DNA of 64,000 bases from Halodesulfovibrio marinisediminis DSM 17456 (GTDB lineage: Bacteria > Desulfobacterota > Desulfovibrionia > Desulfovibrionales > Desulfovibrionaceae). Position numbers and translations under genes: made by a program. The notes beneath the pieces are model-generated. The model was not told where the DNA came from, did not search any database, and saw only the letters and a list, made by a program, of their open reading frames with translations. Each line of letters opens with the position of its first letter. Position 1 is the stretch's first letter. Location of the stretch: assembly GCF_900129975.1 (NCBI RefSeq), contig NZ_FSRG01000004.1, forward strand, positions 558,001 to 622,000, in the 5' to 3' direction. This document shows positions 1-7,820 of the stretch, one piece after another.

Positions 1-141
1 TTTTTAGCTCTCCTTCCATTTTAAGGGTGCCATGTCGATCGCGACGAATTATTTTTATAAGCAGCTGGACATTGAGTCAAGATGTTAACTGTTTGTAATG
101 ATGTAAGTAATTGCTTATTTGTAAAGCTGCTAATGATGAAG

Positions 142-168
142 CCCGACTCGCATAAGAGCGGGTTTTTT
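142..168 (+). terminator. Intrinsic terminator
   Basis: CCCGACTC and GAGCGGG pair (one bulged A) around a 6-nt loop, followed by six T. It would end a transcript entering from the left of the window. The rest of 1-482 shows no convincing gene; the reverse-strand frame at 21-305 has no clear ribosome-binding site. Confidence 0.55.
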
Positions 169-423
169 CTTGTTAAAAACCTTGAGTTGGTAAGAATAAG
201 GAAGAAACTCACAGTTTTTTTAGAAAGTTGCGGTATTAATCTTGACAGCAGGTTCTGACTAATATTAGCGGAGATTCCAGTATCGATCATAAAAACGGAG
301 TGCATGGTTATGACTGCATACCTAAAAAGATTTTATTTTTGTCCAGACCGGTGAGTTTGGAAGAGGCAAATTTGAGTTGACCATAATTCATAGTGAATTG
401 GTGCAGCTCGTGTCTCGTCATAG

Positions 424-454
424 GTGAGTTAGCTTATGTGAAGCTACTCATCGA
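424..454. promoter_or_regulatory. Imperfect inverted repeat upstream of 483 gene
   Basis: GTGAGT-T-AGCTT and AAGCT-ACTCAT face each other across a 5-nt spacer about 30 bp before the start codon at 483. It could be an operator or a 5' UTR hairpin; nothing further can be said. Confidence 0.3.
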
Positions 455-482
455 GATTTAAAATTTTTTAGGAGTTGTTGAT

Positions 483-1277
483 ATGAGTACTTCGGTTCGA
501 ACGTATTCCCCATCTCTTACTTCCGATCAGGAAGTTAATGCCATTCTAGGTATCTTAGTTTTCGATATGTTGGTCAAGATCCTTCGTTTATTCCCTTCAA
601 AAGATGTTCTTCGCATCGATAACAACCATATGTATGAGCGGTTGGGTGCAAACTGCTATTTAACAGCAGACATTTCTAAGTTGATGAAAGAAAATGCATC
701 AAAGCAGTATAAGTATGGCAATCGGGTATACGTAGAGGATAGTCTTAGTATAAACCTCTACCACACGGATAACCGCTTAAATTCGCTGCTTTCAGGTGGT
801 GGGGAAGTGTATGTCATTAAGGATGAAGCAAATAGATTAGTTTGGTTTAAGAACGAAGCGCAAGAGCTATCCTTTCCTATTGCTGGTCGCACCTCCGAGA
901 CCGAACCATTCAGTTTAAATATCGCAGAATCGAGTTATTTTACAGCGTCTCAGAAGATAACGGCAAAAGATTTTAGAGACCTTAATAAGTTGGTCCATAA
1001 GGAAGATTTCGTTCTGCTGGAAGTCGTCGGAGATCGTATTCAAGGTCTACGTATGGAAGATGGACGTCGTTATTCGTTGGATGATGTCCCAGACTCCATA
1101 GAGCAAGCAACACCTGACATGTTGTTGAAGAGTTATCACTTCTTACCGATTGTCGGTAAGGACTATGATGTACGTTTAGCTAATGTCGATGGGGCGTATG
1201 TGTTGCACTCGCAGATATGTTTTACGCCTTTAGTTGATATAGATGTGTATGAATACGTTCGCCCCGTTCAGTTATAG
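483..1277 (+). CDS. Hypothetical protein of integrative element, upstream of RepA-like ATPase
   Basis: 264-aa protein that I do not recognise. It begins at an ATG preceded by AGGAG at good spacing. It has no signal peptide or membrane segment and looks like a soluble alternating alpha/beta protein; its last 100 residues contain repeated beta-strand-like stretches. It lies 9 nt upstream of the RecA-fold ATPase gene and is surely co-transcribed with it, so a role in replication or maintenance of the element is a reasonable guess. A distant sliding-clamp-like fold crossed my mind from the strand pattern but nothing in the sequence proves it. Confidence 0.75.
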   Translation: MSTSVRTYSPSLTSDQEVNAILGILVFDMLVKILRLFPSKDVLRIDNNHMYERLGANCYLTADISKLMKENASKQYKYGNRVYVEDSLSINLYHTDNRLNSLLSGGGEVYVIKDEANRLVWFKNEAQELSFPIAGRTSETEPFSLNIAESSYFTASQKITAKDFRDLNKLVHKEDFVLLEVVGDRIQGLRMEDGRRYSLDDVPDSIEQATPDMLLKSYHFLPIVGKDYDVRLANVDGAYVLHSQICFTPLVDIDVYEYVRPVQL

Positions 1278-1286
1278 GAGACCAGT

Positions 1287-2237
1287 ATGAATCGTTTGTC
1301 TTTTGATTCTTTCCCTACATGTTCTGTTTCCTGTCAGTCATCTCCGAACTGGTTCTTTTCTAATCTGTTGAAGCAAGGTCAGTTAGCGGTTGTAGATGCT
1401 GCACCCGGAGCAGGTATGTCATGGTTGTTAATGGAATTGGCTGGTGCTGCTGCAAGTGGGCGTCGATTCGCAGAACACTTTGATACAGATACCGCTGTTA
1501 AATCCGTGTATGTGAATGCGGGTATGGAACTGGAAGAAGTAACTTCCCGCTTTGCCAAGTTGATTGATACTCCTGACTTGAACCGAGTAAAAGTTCTCGT
1601 GACTAACGAGATTCTTAAGTTGCAGAAAGTTTTTTTCGACCTCAGTGAACCAGATTATCGGGATGTTTTGCTTGATGGTTTTGAAGCAGATAATGAGTAC
1701 CGTCTGTTAGTGATTGATTCTTTGGAGTCATTATTCCCAAAGTATAAAGCAAACGCAGAAAGCATTAATAAGTGGTTTCTGTCATTGAAGCAGAAAGGAA
1801 TTACCATTGTCGTTGGTAGCAATGGCGGTATGAAATTGCATAACGAACTGATTGACCTGAATTTGAAGTTATCCGATGTTGTACAGGGCGGTTCGTTGTT
1901 ATTAAAGATTGATTTCAAGAAATCACGTAGCTTGCCTGCTGCAAAGCGTCGTACATTTTTCGCAGAACTGAAAGAGGGCGAAGATGGTTCTCTCAAGGTA
2001 GCATATGTTGATCGGAACGATGCTGCTGTAGAGAGAGTTGCGTTTTTGGCATCTGAGGGAATGACTCAGATCCAGATAGCACGTGAGTTGGGTATCGGAC
2101 AAAGTACTGTTTCCAGACGTTTCAACAAAGCATTGCAAACTGGTCTTCTTGAACTTAAAAATCGCCATTATGTGTTGACTGAAAAAGGAAAAACACAGAT
2201 AGAAGGTAAGGTTGAAGATTTGCTTGCCGATGAGTAA
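1287..2237 (+). CDS. RecA-fold (RepA/AAA_25-like) ATPase with C-terminal HTH
   Basis: 316-aa protein resembling the RepA/AAA_25 family of plasmid replication helicases and helicase loaders. The P-loop region (about residues 38-48) reads APGAGMSWLL where the family has GxxGxGKS/T, so the catalytic lysine is replaced by Met. A Walker B-like strand, LLVIDSLESLF, lies near residue 145. Residues of about 250-285 form a helix-turn-helix (TQIQIARELGIGQSTVSRRF), unusual for RepA helicases and suggesting DNA binding. The start has a clear GGAG site. It is followed by 530 bp of hairpin-rich DNA before the replicase. Probable role: initiator accessory or regulator of element replication; ATPase activity is doubtful. 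Confidence 0.7.
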   Translation: MNRLSFDSFPTCSVSCQSSPNWFFSNLLKQGQLAVVDAAPGAGMSWLLMELAGAAASGRRFAEHFDTDTAVKSVYVNAGMELEEVTSRFAKLIDTPDLNRVKVLVTNEILKLQKVFFDLSEPDYRDVLLDGFEADNEYRLLVIDSLESLFPKYKANAESINKWFLSLKQKGITIVVGSNGGMKLHNELIDLNLKLSDVVQGGSLLLKIDFKKSRSLPAAKRRTFFAELKEGEDGSLKVAYVDRNDAAVERVAFLASEGMTQIQIARELGIGQSTVSRRFNKALQTGLLELKNRHYVLTEKGKTQIEGKVEDLLADE

Positions 2238-2412
2238 CTTCAAAAAACGTTATTGTTGTGCATGATGAATAGTTCGTGGTGTTTTTGTAACTAAAACAGA
2301 GTGTTAATGTTCTTTTTGGTGAATAAAAAGTGAATATTTCTTGCATGCTGTGATTAGCATTATTCACTACATATTCAGATTGGTCGCAATAGCGATACGA
2401 TTCATGTTGATG

Positions 2413-2443
2413 AAAAGAGGAGAGTGATCTCCTCTTTTTTTTT
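2413..2443 (+). terminator. Strong intrinsic terminator
   Basis: AAAAGAGGAGA and TCTCCTCTTTT form a perfect 11-bp stem with a GTGA loop followed by further T. It most likely ends the 483-2237 operon. Confidence 0.8.
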
Positions 2444-2471
2444 ATGGGAAATGCAGAGTGCTTTTAGTAGT

Positions 2472-2497
2472 AAGGAAGGTAGGACTTCCTTTTTTTG
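2472..2497 (+). terminator. Intrinsic terminator
   Basis: AAGGAAG and CTTCCTT form a 7-bp stem with a 6-nt loop and a T-tract, only 30 bp after the previous terminator. Confidence 0.6.
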
Positions 2498-2712
2498 TTT
2501 GGAAGCAAGATGGGGCGAATCAAGGTGCTGCGTCTCAGAAATGAGGAGGTGCTCTTATACCTAGAAAGCAATCTGCGATTGTTTAATATTTTCTCTTTTT
2601 AGAAACAAATAATGTTTGCAACGGAAACCTGTAGAGATTTTCGTCGGAAAGTATGCGGGTTTTGCAGATTGGTGAAGACTCTTGTTGAGTTCTTTTTCGT
2701 CGTAGTCAGTAG

Positions 2713-2740
2713 GGAAAGGTGTTGTTACCTTTCCTTTTTT
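2713..2740 (+). terminator. T-tailed hairpin just upstream of replicase
   Basis: GGAAAGGT and ACCTTTCC pair around a 6-nt loop, then six T. It lies 28 nt before the replicase start codon, so it would have to be read through or act as an attenuator if transcription starts upstream of it. Confidence 0.6.
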
Positions 2741-2768
2741 ATTAACCTTTTAACAGGAGTAGTGGAGT

Positions 2769-3839
2769 ATGCATAATGTAACCATGTGTTCTCCTCCTAA
2801 GGAGCGATTTATCGAACACCTTGAGGAGCGTCTTTATTACGGAGTCGGAAAACAGCTCGATCGTTATGGTGATAAGGTAGAAGCACTGCAACGAGGTAAC
2901 TATGTCCAATTATCTCGTCGCGAACATGCTTATCTAGGTGTTGATCTGGATTATCAAGGAGCGGCAACTCGTTGGGAAGAAGTGAATTTGCCGGAACCGA
3001 CATTAATATTGATTAATCCAGAAACAGGTCATGCGAATGTCTTTTGGGAATTGAAAGTGCCAGTACTGAAAGCGTGTAGGATGAACAACAATAATGTTCG
3101 TGGAAAACCAGTGAAGTGGTTTAAAGCAATACAAAAGGGTTTTACAAAGGTGCTTGATGGTGATTTTGGCTACACCTCCGCAAGTATTAAGAACCCGTTT
3201 TCATCCAACTGGATAGTAATATGGCGTGATAAGCAGTACTCTCTTGAGGAACTAGCGGAGTATTCTCCTGAAGAATCTACATGTGGATATTTTATGCGTG
3301 ATGAAGACGTAGACTTTGCTGGTAGAAATGATGAATTGTTTTATGTGATTAGAAAGAAAGCATACCAGTTGGTTTTCAAGCTAGATTCAGACCTGTTTGA
3401 TGCGCGAGTTGAAGAAGAAGCGCATGCATATAATGAGCAGACTATTCCAGTAAATTGGCCTGATAGAGGTCCGTTGCCACGTTCCGAAGTGCAAGGTGTA
3501 GCACGTGGTATTATACGTTGGGTGCATCAGCATAAATATGACACTGGTTTTAAACAACGCGCAAAGAACCATGGTGTTATGAAGCTTCCGAAAATAGACA
3601 AGAGTTTGCCGGAAGACGTCAAAGAGATAGCAACAATGTGTCGTCAAGCACGTGGTGCTGCGTATACGCATCAAACGCGCAAAATGAACACGGAACAAAA
3701 AATTATTAATGCTATTGATTCACTGTGTTCAGAACAAATGCCAATTACTAAAAAAGCTATTTCTACTCTTTCAGGTGTTAGTGTTAGAAATCTAAACAAC
3801 TATAAGTATCTATATAAAAGTTATATCAATTCTAATTAA
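2769..3839 (+). CDS. ColE2-type replicase/primase (Replicase family with PriCT-1-like domain)
   Basis: 356-aa protein matching the ColE2 Rep pattern. The early block YLGVDLDYQGAATRWEE, then LPEPTLILINPETGHANVFWEL (about residues 55-100), corresponds to the archaeo-eukaryotic-type primase core of the Replicase family, in which Rep synthesises a short primer at the origin. The middle (about 200-260, with VARGIIRWVHQHKYD) looks like a primase C-terminal (PriCT-1) domain, and the last 50 residues include a predicted HTH (ITKKAISTLSGVSVRNLNNYK). It has an AGGAG ribosome site. In ColE2 plasmids the origin is immediately downstream of rep, so the AT-rich stretch 3840-4000 is a candidate origin. Family assignment is by pattern recognition. 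Confidence 0.75.
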   Translation: MHNVTMCSPPKERFIEHLEERLYYGVGKQLDRYGDKVEALQRGNYVQLSRREHAYLGVDLDYQGAATRWEEVNLPEPTLILINPETGHANVFWELKVPVLKACRMNNNNVRGKPVKWFKAIQKGFTKVLDGDFGYTSASIKNPFSSNWIVIWRDKQYSLEELAEYSPEESTCGYFMRDEDVDFAGRNDELFYVIRKKAYQLVFKLDSDLFDARVEEEAHAYNEQTIPVNWPDRGPLPRSEVQGVARGIIRWVHQHKYDTGFKQRAKNHGVMKLPKIDKSLPEDVKEIATMCRQARGAAYTHQTRKMNTEQKIINAIDSLCSEQMPITKKAISTLSGVSVRNLNNYKYLYKSYINSN

Positions 3840-4001
3840 ATATAATAATAAAAGTATTAATATAAAATAGATTGGAATAATTGTTTTTAAAAAAGTAAAA
3901 AAGTTTTTTAGCCAAATATCTTGATGTACCATTTGGCCTTGAATCAGAAAAGAAATCTTTTGTACTATAAGATTTCTATTTTTCATTTCGTTAAAGAATA
4001 A

Positions 4002-4028
4002 GGAGAGCTTAATTGCTCTCCTTTTTTT
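4002..4028 (+). terminator. Intrinsic terminator after replicase region
   Basis: GGAGAGC and GCTCTCC pair around TTAATT and are followed by seven T. It probably ends the replicase transcript. Confidence 0.75.
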
Positions 4029-4355
4029 ATTGGAACCAGATGTAGTAACAAAAGGTTCATCATTGAAAACATATGGTAGCAAAGTAAAGTGTGTAAAAAA
4101 TACCATATGTTATTCAACGGGATATGCTAAAAGGAGAATTAACAACACTTTTTGCATTATCCGTAGCGCACCTGCTTACTGCAATTTACCTTGAACGCTA
4201 TTTTCTAAAGATAAGTTACAATAAAAGTTATTCCTATTGTAGTGGTAAGGGAGTCTATTCTTGGAGTTCTGTACGAGAAGTAATGTCATTTTGTGTAGAA
4301 ACACCATGATACTGAACGATTTTAAAAGTAAATCCAGTTCCCAAAATAAAAAAGT

Positions 4356-4470
4356 CTCCCATATTTTCGATTTCCTGCCCGAAGTCGGGTTTTATGATGG
4401 ATTCTGTTTAAAACCCTAAAATTTGCAGGAGGAGGGATATATGGGAGAAAAAATCCCATTCTAATCCCAT
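4356..4470 (+). promoter_or_regulatory. Competing inverted repeats upstream of 4563 gene
   Basis: CTCCCATAT (4356-4364) can pair with ATATGGGAG (4439-4447). The ATGGGA inside the latter can instead pair with either of two TCCCAT copies (4454-4459, 4465-4470). The alternatives exclude each other, as in RNA switches. A further small hairpin CCCGA-AG-TCGGG is followed by TTTT near 4390. The set lies about 90-200 bp before the 135-aa gene. Confidence 0.35.
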
Positions 4471-4562
4471 GGGGGGAGTGTGTTTTTCGTCGTTTCTGTA
4501 AGAAATCCCCATCTTATATAGAAATATATATGGTAATAAAATTTCTATGATGGAGGAATGTT

Positions 4563-4970
4563 ATGTCGAAGAAAACTGATGTTACAAATACTACAAGCAA
4601 GAATTTTGAAAGTAAATTTAACCCTAAGCGATTGAAAGAACTTATAGATTCTGGTGCAGATGCAGATGAAATTCAAGAAGAATTGGGAATTGTGTCGAAA
4701 CAATCTTTAAGACAACACGTTTTGAGATTAATTAATGAGGAACAAAAGTTCATAGAGGTGAAAGGTCTCTATAGTGAACGTGCTCAACGACTCCCGATGA
4801 TTAACTTCAAGGGTGAACTAAAAATTTCATCGAAAAATTTATCTGATGGAAATTTTTCACATGGAGATAAATTCAACCTTGAAGTCACGAGTGAACGTAT
4901 TACATTAACTAAAATTAGTTCAAATAAAGAACCTGAAAAGAAAGATACAATAGAGTCTGCTAAAAAGTAG
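4563..4970 (+). CDS. Small HTH / AbrB-like protein
   Basis: 135-aa protein with a strong GGAGG site. Residues of about 20-65 look like a helix-turn-helix module (LKELIDSGADADEIQEELGI, then KQSLRQHVLRLI). The part from about residue 80 (INFKGELKISSKNL to FNLEVTSERITLTKI) has the beta pattern of SpoVT/AbrB-type swapped-hairpin DNA-binding domains. The C-terminus is lysine/glutamate-rich. It converges with the serine recombinase gene, sharing a bidirectional terminator. Probable role: transcription regulator of the element; target unknown. Confidence 0.6.
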   Translation: MSKKTDVTNTTSKNFESKFNPKRLKELIDSGADADEIQEELGIVSKQSLRQHVLRLINEEQKFIEVKGLYSERAQRLPMINFKGELKISSKNLSDGNFSHGDKFNLEVTSERITLTKISSNKEPEKKDTIESAKK

Positions 4971-4976
4971 ATTAAA

Positions 4977-5005
4977 AAAGCCGCTTCCATAATTGGTGCG
5001 GCTTT
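4977..5005. terminator. Bidirectional terminator between convergent genes
   Basis: AAAGCCGC and GCGGCTTT form an 8-bp stem; A-rich and T-rich flanks lie on both sides, so it can serve both the 4563 gene and the recombinase gene. Confidence 0.7.
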
Positions 5006-5037
5006 TAAATTTATTTGAATATAAGTAGATATAAATA

Positions 5038-5643
5038 TTAGCATAACTTTCTTGTTTTAATAAAGTAATGCATTGCTTGCGGAGTAACATCAAGCATCTT
5101 TGCTATTGAAGACTTAGATACGTTTTTTTCGAGAAGAGACTGTATTTTTTCTATTTCGCTATCTAATTTACTGTGACGGCAATTACGTGGCTTCCCTAAA
5201 ACTTTACCTGATTCTCTTGCACGTTGCACACCAACTTTTGTTCTTTCTGATAGTAAATCTCTCTCTAATTCCGACATTAATGCGAAGAGACCTATCTGAA
5301 TCTTAGACGTCATGTTATTTTCTGAAGTTAGATGCATATTCTGTTTAATTGCAATGAAGTTAACACCTTTGTTAATAAGTTTATCAATTATATACACTAC
5401 CTGTGAGAGTGATCTACCTATTCTTGAAATTTCTGATGTGATTAGTGTGTCACCTTTAGAAAGTGTTTCTAAAATATTCTCTATACCTCTATCATATAAT
5501 GACTTGCGAGATGAAATTTTTAATTTAATCCAAGTGTCAATTTGAATTTTGTTGCGCTGACTATATCTGAGTATTTCGAATTCTTGAGTGTCCATGTCCT
5601 GTTTTGCAGTTGATACCCTGATATATGCAATAGTCTTATTCAT
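5038..5643 (-). CDS. Serine recombinase (resolvase/invertase family)
   Basis: 201-aa enzyme of the small serine recombinase family. The N-terminal catalytic domain starts AYIRVSTAKQD with the nucleophilic Ser at about residue 11, and has ITSEISRIGRSLSQ (conserved arginines near 70-77) and ELERDLLSERTKVGVQRARESGK leading into the long helix E. The C-terminal HTH (SKSSIAKMLDVTPQAMHYFIK) binds the crossover site. Length and order are those of Tn3-type resolvases and invertases. GAGGA precedes the ATG. It may resolve multimers of the element or invert a segment; the short dyad TGTAC-AAAA-GTACA at 5766-5779 in its upstream region is a possible site. Confidence 0.9.
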   Translation of the reverse strand: MNKTIAYIRVSTAKQDMDTQEFEILRYSQRNKIQIDTWIKLKISSRKSLYDRGIENILETLSKGDTLITSEISRIGRSLSQVVYIIDKLINKGVNFIAIKQNMHLTSENNMTSKIQIGLFALMSELERDLLSERTKVGVQRARESGKVLGKPRNCRHSKLDSEIEKIQSLLEKNVSKSSIAKMLDVTPQAMHYFIKTRKLC

Positions 5644-5765
5644 TTTGTCCTCATTTTTTGCGGATTAAAAAGAAATCGTCAAAATTGAATATTTTTTCAA
5701 ATAATTGTAAAAATAAGGCACGGATATTTTTTTAAATATGCATCAAGAAAAAACGTTCGTTTTTT

Positions 5766-5779
5766 TGTACAAAAGTACA
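5766..5779. promoter_or_regulatory. Dyad upstream of recombinase gene
   Basis: TGTAC-AAAA-GTACA is a perfect dyad about 120 bp upstream of the recombinase start, in the divergent region with the 5859 gene. It could be an operator or part of a resolution site. Confidence 0.3.
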
Positions 5780-5858
5780 TTGAAAGAGTTCTGTAATGCA
5801 TAAAATTAGCTCGTTAATATAGAAATTATACATACAAATAACATTAATGGAGGTTGTA

Positions 5859-6035
5859 ATGCTTGGACGAGCTCTAAAACTACTAGGCCAGACTGTAACG
5901 GTAGCTACTTTGGTATCGGGAACACCTGCGTTAGCAGTAACATCACCAGTACTGATGTGGGCGGTGCGGTCAAAGGTTGTTGCATCTGCTGCTGCGGGTG
6001 CATCTGCGTATGCACTTGCAGTGTTGCGTAGGTAG
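5859..6035 (+). CDS. Tiny hydrophobic protein of integrative element
   Basis: 58-aa protein. An ATG at 5847 is possible, but GGAGG at 5849-5853 sits 5 nt before the ATG at 5859, which decides the start. The sequence has two hydrophobic stretches (about residues 12-35 and 40-55), rich in Ala, Val and Leu, with basic residues at both ends. It could be a small membrane protein (holin-like, toxin-like or a membrane peptide). No family is recognised. Confidence 0.5.
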   Translation: MLGRALKLLGQTVTVATLVSGTPALAVTSPVLMWAVRSKVVASAAAGASAYALAVLRR

Positions 6036-6428
6036 GAAATTTGAAGAATCCGATCGGAAGGTCGGGTTTTTTGTTGACGACTGCTTTACGATTCGGCAAG
6101 TTAAAAAAGAGCTGGTCGTAATTTGTTTAATATAGCAAAGGATTCTGGCTGCTAACGAGCTTTGTCGCTAACTATGGATGTTGGGTGTCTTATAAACTGA
6201 CTACTTAAGTATTATTTATACCTCATTGATGAGGTTGTTCTTTCGGGAACGCCGTGTATGAAACCCAACGCATACGCTCCTCATCGTCTATTTATCTGTA
6301 TTATTTTGAGCGCATCTCTTGGTTGTATCAATTCTTGAAGGTGCTGATTAATTCTCCCGTCAGTCACGGTGGCTGATGTGGCTATTATTCTACTTTGATT
6401 GGAATATTTAGTCCTCAAGGATAATACA
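6036..6428. other. Non-coding interval with small hairpins before integrase
   Basis: A weak T-tailed hairpin at 6050-6072 (CCGAT/GTCGG then TTTTTT) ends the tiny gene's transcript. Two more small dyads follow: ACCTCA-TTGA-TGAGGT at 6220-6235 and GTATG/CATAC at 6256-6275. No gene is supportable. Excisionase is not found here. Confidence 0.4.
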
Positions 6429-7820
6429 GTGAGTACTCCTTCCTCTACCTCTTCTTTTGTTACTGGTCCTTTCCTCAATGGTGTAGAAGCTGCAACATAT
6501 TGCGGTTACTCCCACGATCGCTTTCGTCAACTCGCTGCTGAATACCAAATTCCGCTTTATGGTCCTCTTAAGGATCGTTTTTGTCAGATTGATCTCAACA
6601 CGTGGATGCAATCCCCCAACTGCTTTAAATCCAAAGGTTCAATTAATTTCCAAAATGTTGAACCAATGGAGGGTGATATGAGTGTCCACCAACGTTCTAA
6701 CGGTAGTTTTGAAGTGAAGTACCGTGATGAGCTGAATTGTCAGAAGTCTGAAAACTTTGGGAAAGGTTCTGACGCGGAAAGAAAAGCTCATGCATATGAC
6801 ATCTACATCAAAGAGATGAAGAAAAAGGGTGCAGTTCATCGCAGTGTAGAAAGTGATGGACAGGTGCGTTTTGACGATATTTTTAGACGTTATCTCGAAA
6901 AGAAGGCGGATGATTACATTAACAGCAACAAGTATGACGAGTTGGCTGATGACGGAGACTTCGTTGTTGACGTGAAAGCTGAATCGAATGGTTTGGTGCA
7001 GAAGAACTGTGTGGGTCAGAACGCATACTATCCTGAATGGCTTCAGTCGTTGGTGCATATTTATGAAAAGTACCTTAAGAAGCCGTTAAATGCGAAACCA
7101 GCTGCTGCATTGGATCGTACTTACCTCGTTAACTTGATTGCTAGAGAGTATAGAGCAAAGAAAAAACTCTCCGTGTCTTCTAAAAAACGTTACCTTTCGT
7201 ATTTGAAGATTGTTTTCAACCACGGTGTGAAAATTGGTCTCATTGACCGTAATCCACTTGCAGATTGGTCAAAGGGTAAAGAAGCTGCTCGTCAGGCAAC
7301 ACTCACGGTTGAAGAGTTGAAACGCATTCAAGATCATGCTGCTCCGCATATTTCTTGGGCAATTGAGGTTGCATATAATTTGGGTGTTCGCACTGGTAAG
7401 TCTGAATTACTTGCTTTGAAGTGGGAGCACGTACTCTGGGATAGTTTAGAAATTCGTGTATACGCTCCTAAGACAGATACTTACCGTCTAGTACCTGTTG
7501 AACCTAGTTTTTTACAGAAACTCAAGGAGAAGTATCAAGAAGAACCTTCAGAGTATATCGTGGAGTATAGGAATAAGCCGATGAAGCGTATAACCAAAGG
7601 TTTCCGCAATGCGTGTATCCGTGCAGGTATTACTCGTAACGTGGTTCCATATGAAATTAGACACTTATCCGCTACTCGCATGCTTAATGAAGGTGCTGAC
7701 CTTGCTTGTGTTAGTGAAGTGCTTGGCCATGCTACCACTGCACAGACACTTAAGAACTACTACCATGCTAATAAGGCAGGTATGCGTCGCGCAGTGTCGC
7801 TGCTTCCCTCATTGGGATAG
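6429..7820 (+). CDS. Tyrosine recombinase / phage-type integrase
   Basis: About 463 aa. The open frame extends back to a TTG at 6399, but AAGGA lies just upstream of the GTG at 6429, which I prefer. The N-terminus carries a short HTH-like segment (GVEAATYCGYSHDRFRQLAAEYQIPLYG), then an arm-binding region, a SAM-like core-binding domain (about 225-290) and the catalytic domain. Visible catalytic residues: Arg in NLGVRTGKSE, Arg in YEIRH, His in VLGHATT, and the nucleophilic Tyr in LKNYYHA. The usual first His of the HxxR box is Tyr here (YEIR). The gene lies 1 kb from tRNA-Pro, the probable attachment site. Confidence 0.9.
   Translation: MSTPSSTSSFVTGPFLNGVEAATYCGYSHDRFRQLAAEYQIPLYGPLKDRFCQIDLNTWMQSPNCFKSKGSINFQNVEPMEGDMSVHQRSNGSFEVKYRDELNCQKSENFGKGSDAERKAHAYDIYIKEMKKKGAVHRSVESDGQVRFDDIFRRYLEKKADDYINSNKYDELADDGDFVVDVKAESNGLVQKNCVGQNAYYPEWLQSLVHIYEKYLKKPLNAKPAAALDRTYLVNLIAREYRAKKKLSVSSKKRYLSYLKIVFNHGVKIGLIDRNPLADWSKGKEAARQATLTVEELKRIQDHAAPHISWAIEVAYNLGVRTGKSELLALKWEHVLWDSLEIRVYAPKTDTYRLVPVEPSFLQKLKEKYQEEPSEYIVEYRNKPMKRITKGFRNACIRAGITRNVVPYEIRHLSATRMLNEGADLACVSEVLGHATTAQTLKNYYHANKAGMRRAVSLLPSLG

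Larger units (their letters stand above)
2238..2768. other. Non-coding interval with three T-tailed hairpins
   Basis: No supportable gene lies here. The interval contains three separate hairpins with U-tracts (2413-2443, 2472-2497, 2713-2740), all oriented rightward, between the ATPase and replicase genes. One terminator would suffice for the upstream operon. The others may end short RNAs or act as attenuators controlling the replicase, whose ATG follows the last hairpin by about 30 nt. ColE2 replication is controlled by a short antisense RNA acting on the rep leader, so RNA control here would fit the family. Confidence 0.5.
3840..4562. other. AT-rich non-coding interval after replicase
   Basis: The first 160 bp are very AT-rich and directly follow rep, as ColE2-type origins do. 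A terminator follows at 4002-4028. Positions 4356-4470 hold mutually exclusive inverted repeats described separately. A 61-codon frame at 4124-4309 lacks a plausible ribosome site upstream of its ATG (AAGGAG falls inside it), so I do not call it as a gene. Confidence 0.4.

Noticed and set aside
21-305. 94-codon reverse frame at window start
   Set aside because: No ribosome site, and a plus-strand terminator lies inside it.
4124-4309. 61-codon frame with a hydrophobic start
   Set aside because: The only AAGGAG lies after the ATG, so translation from it is unlikely.
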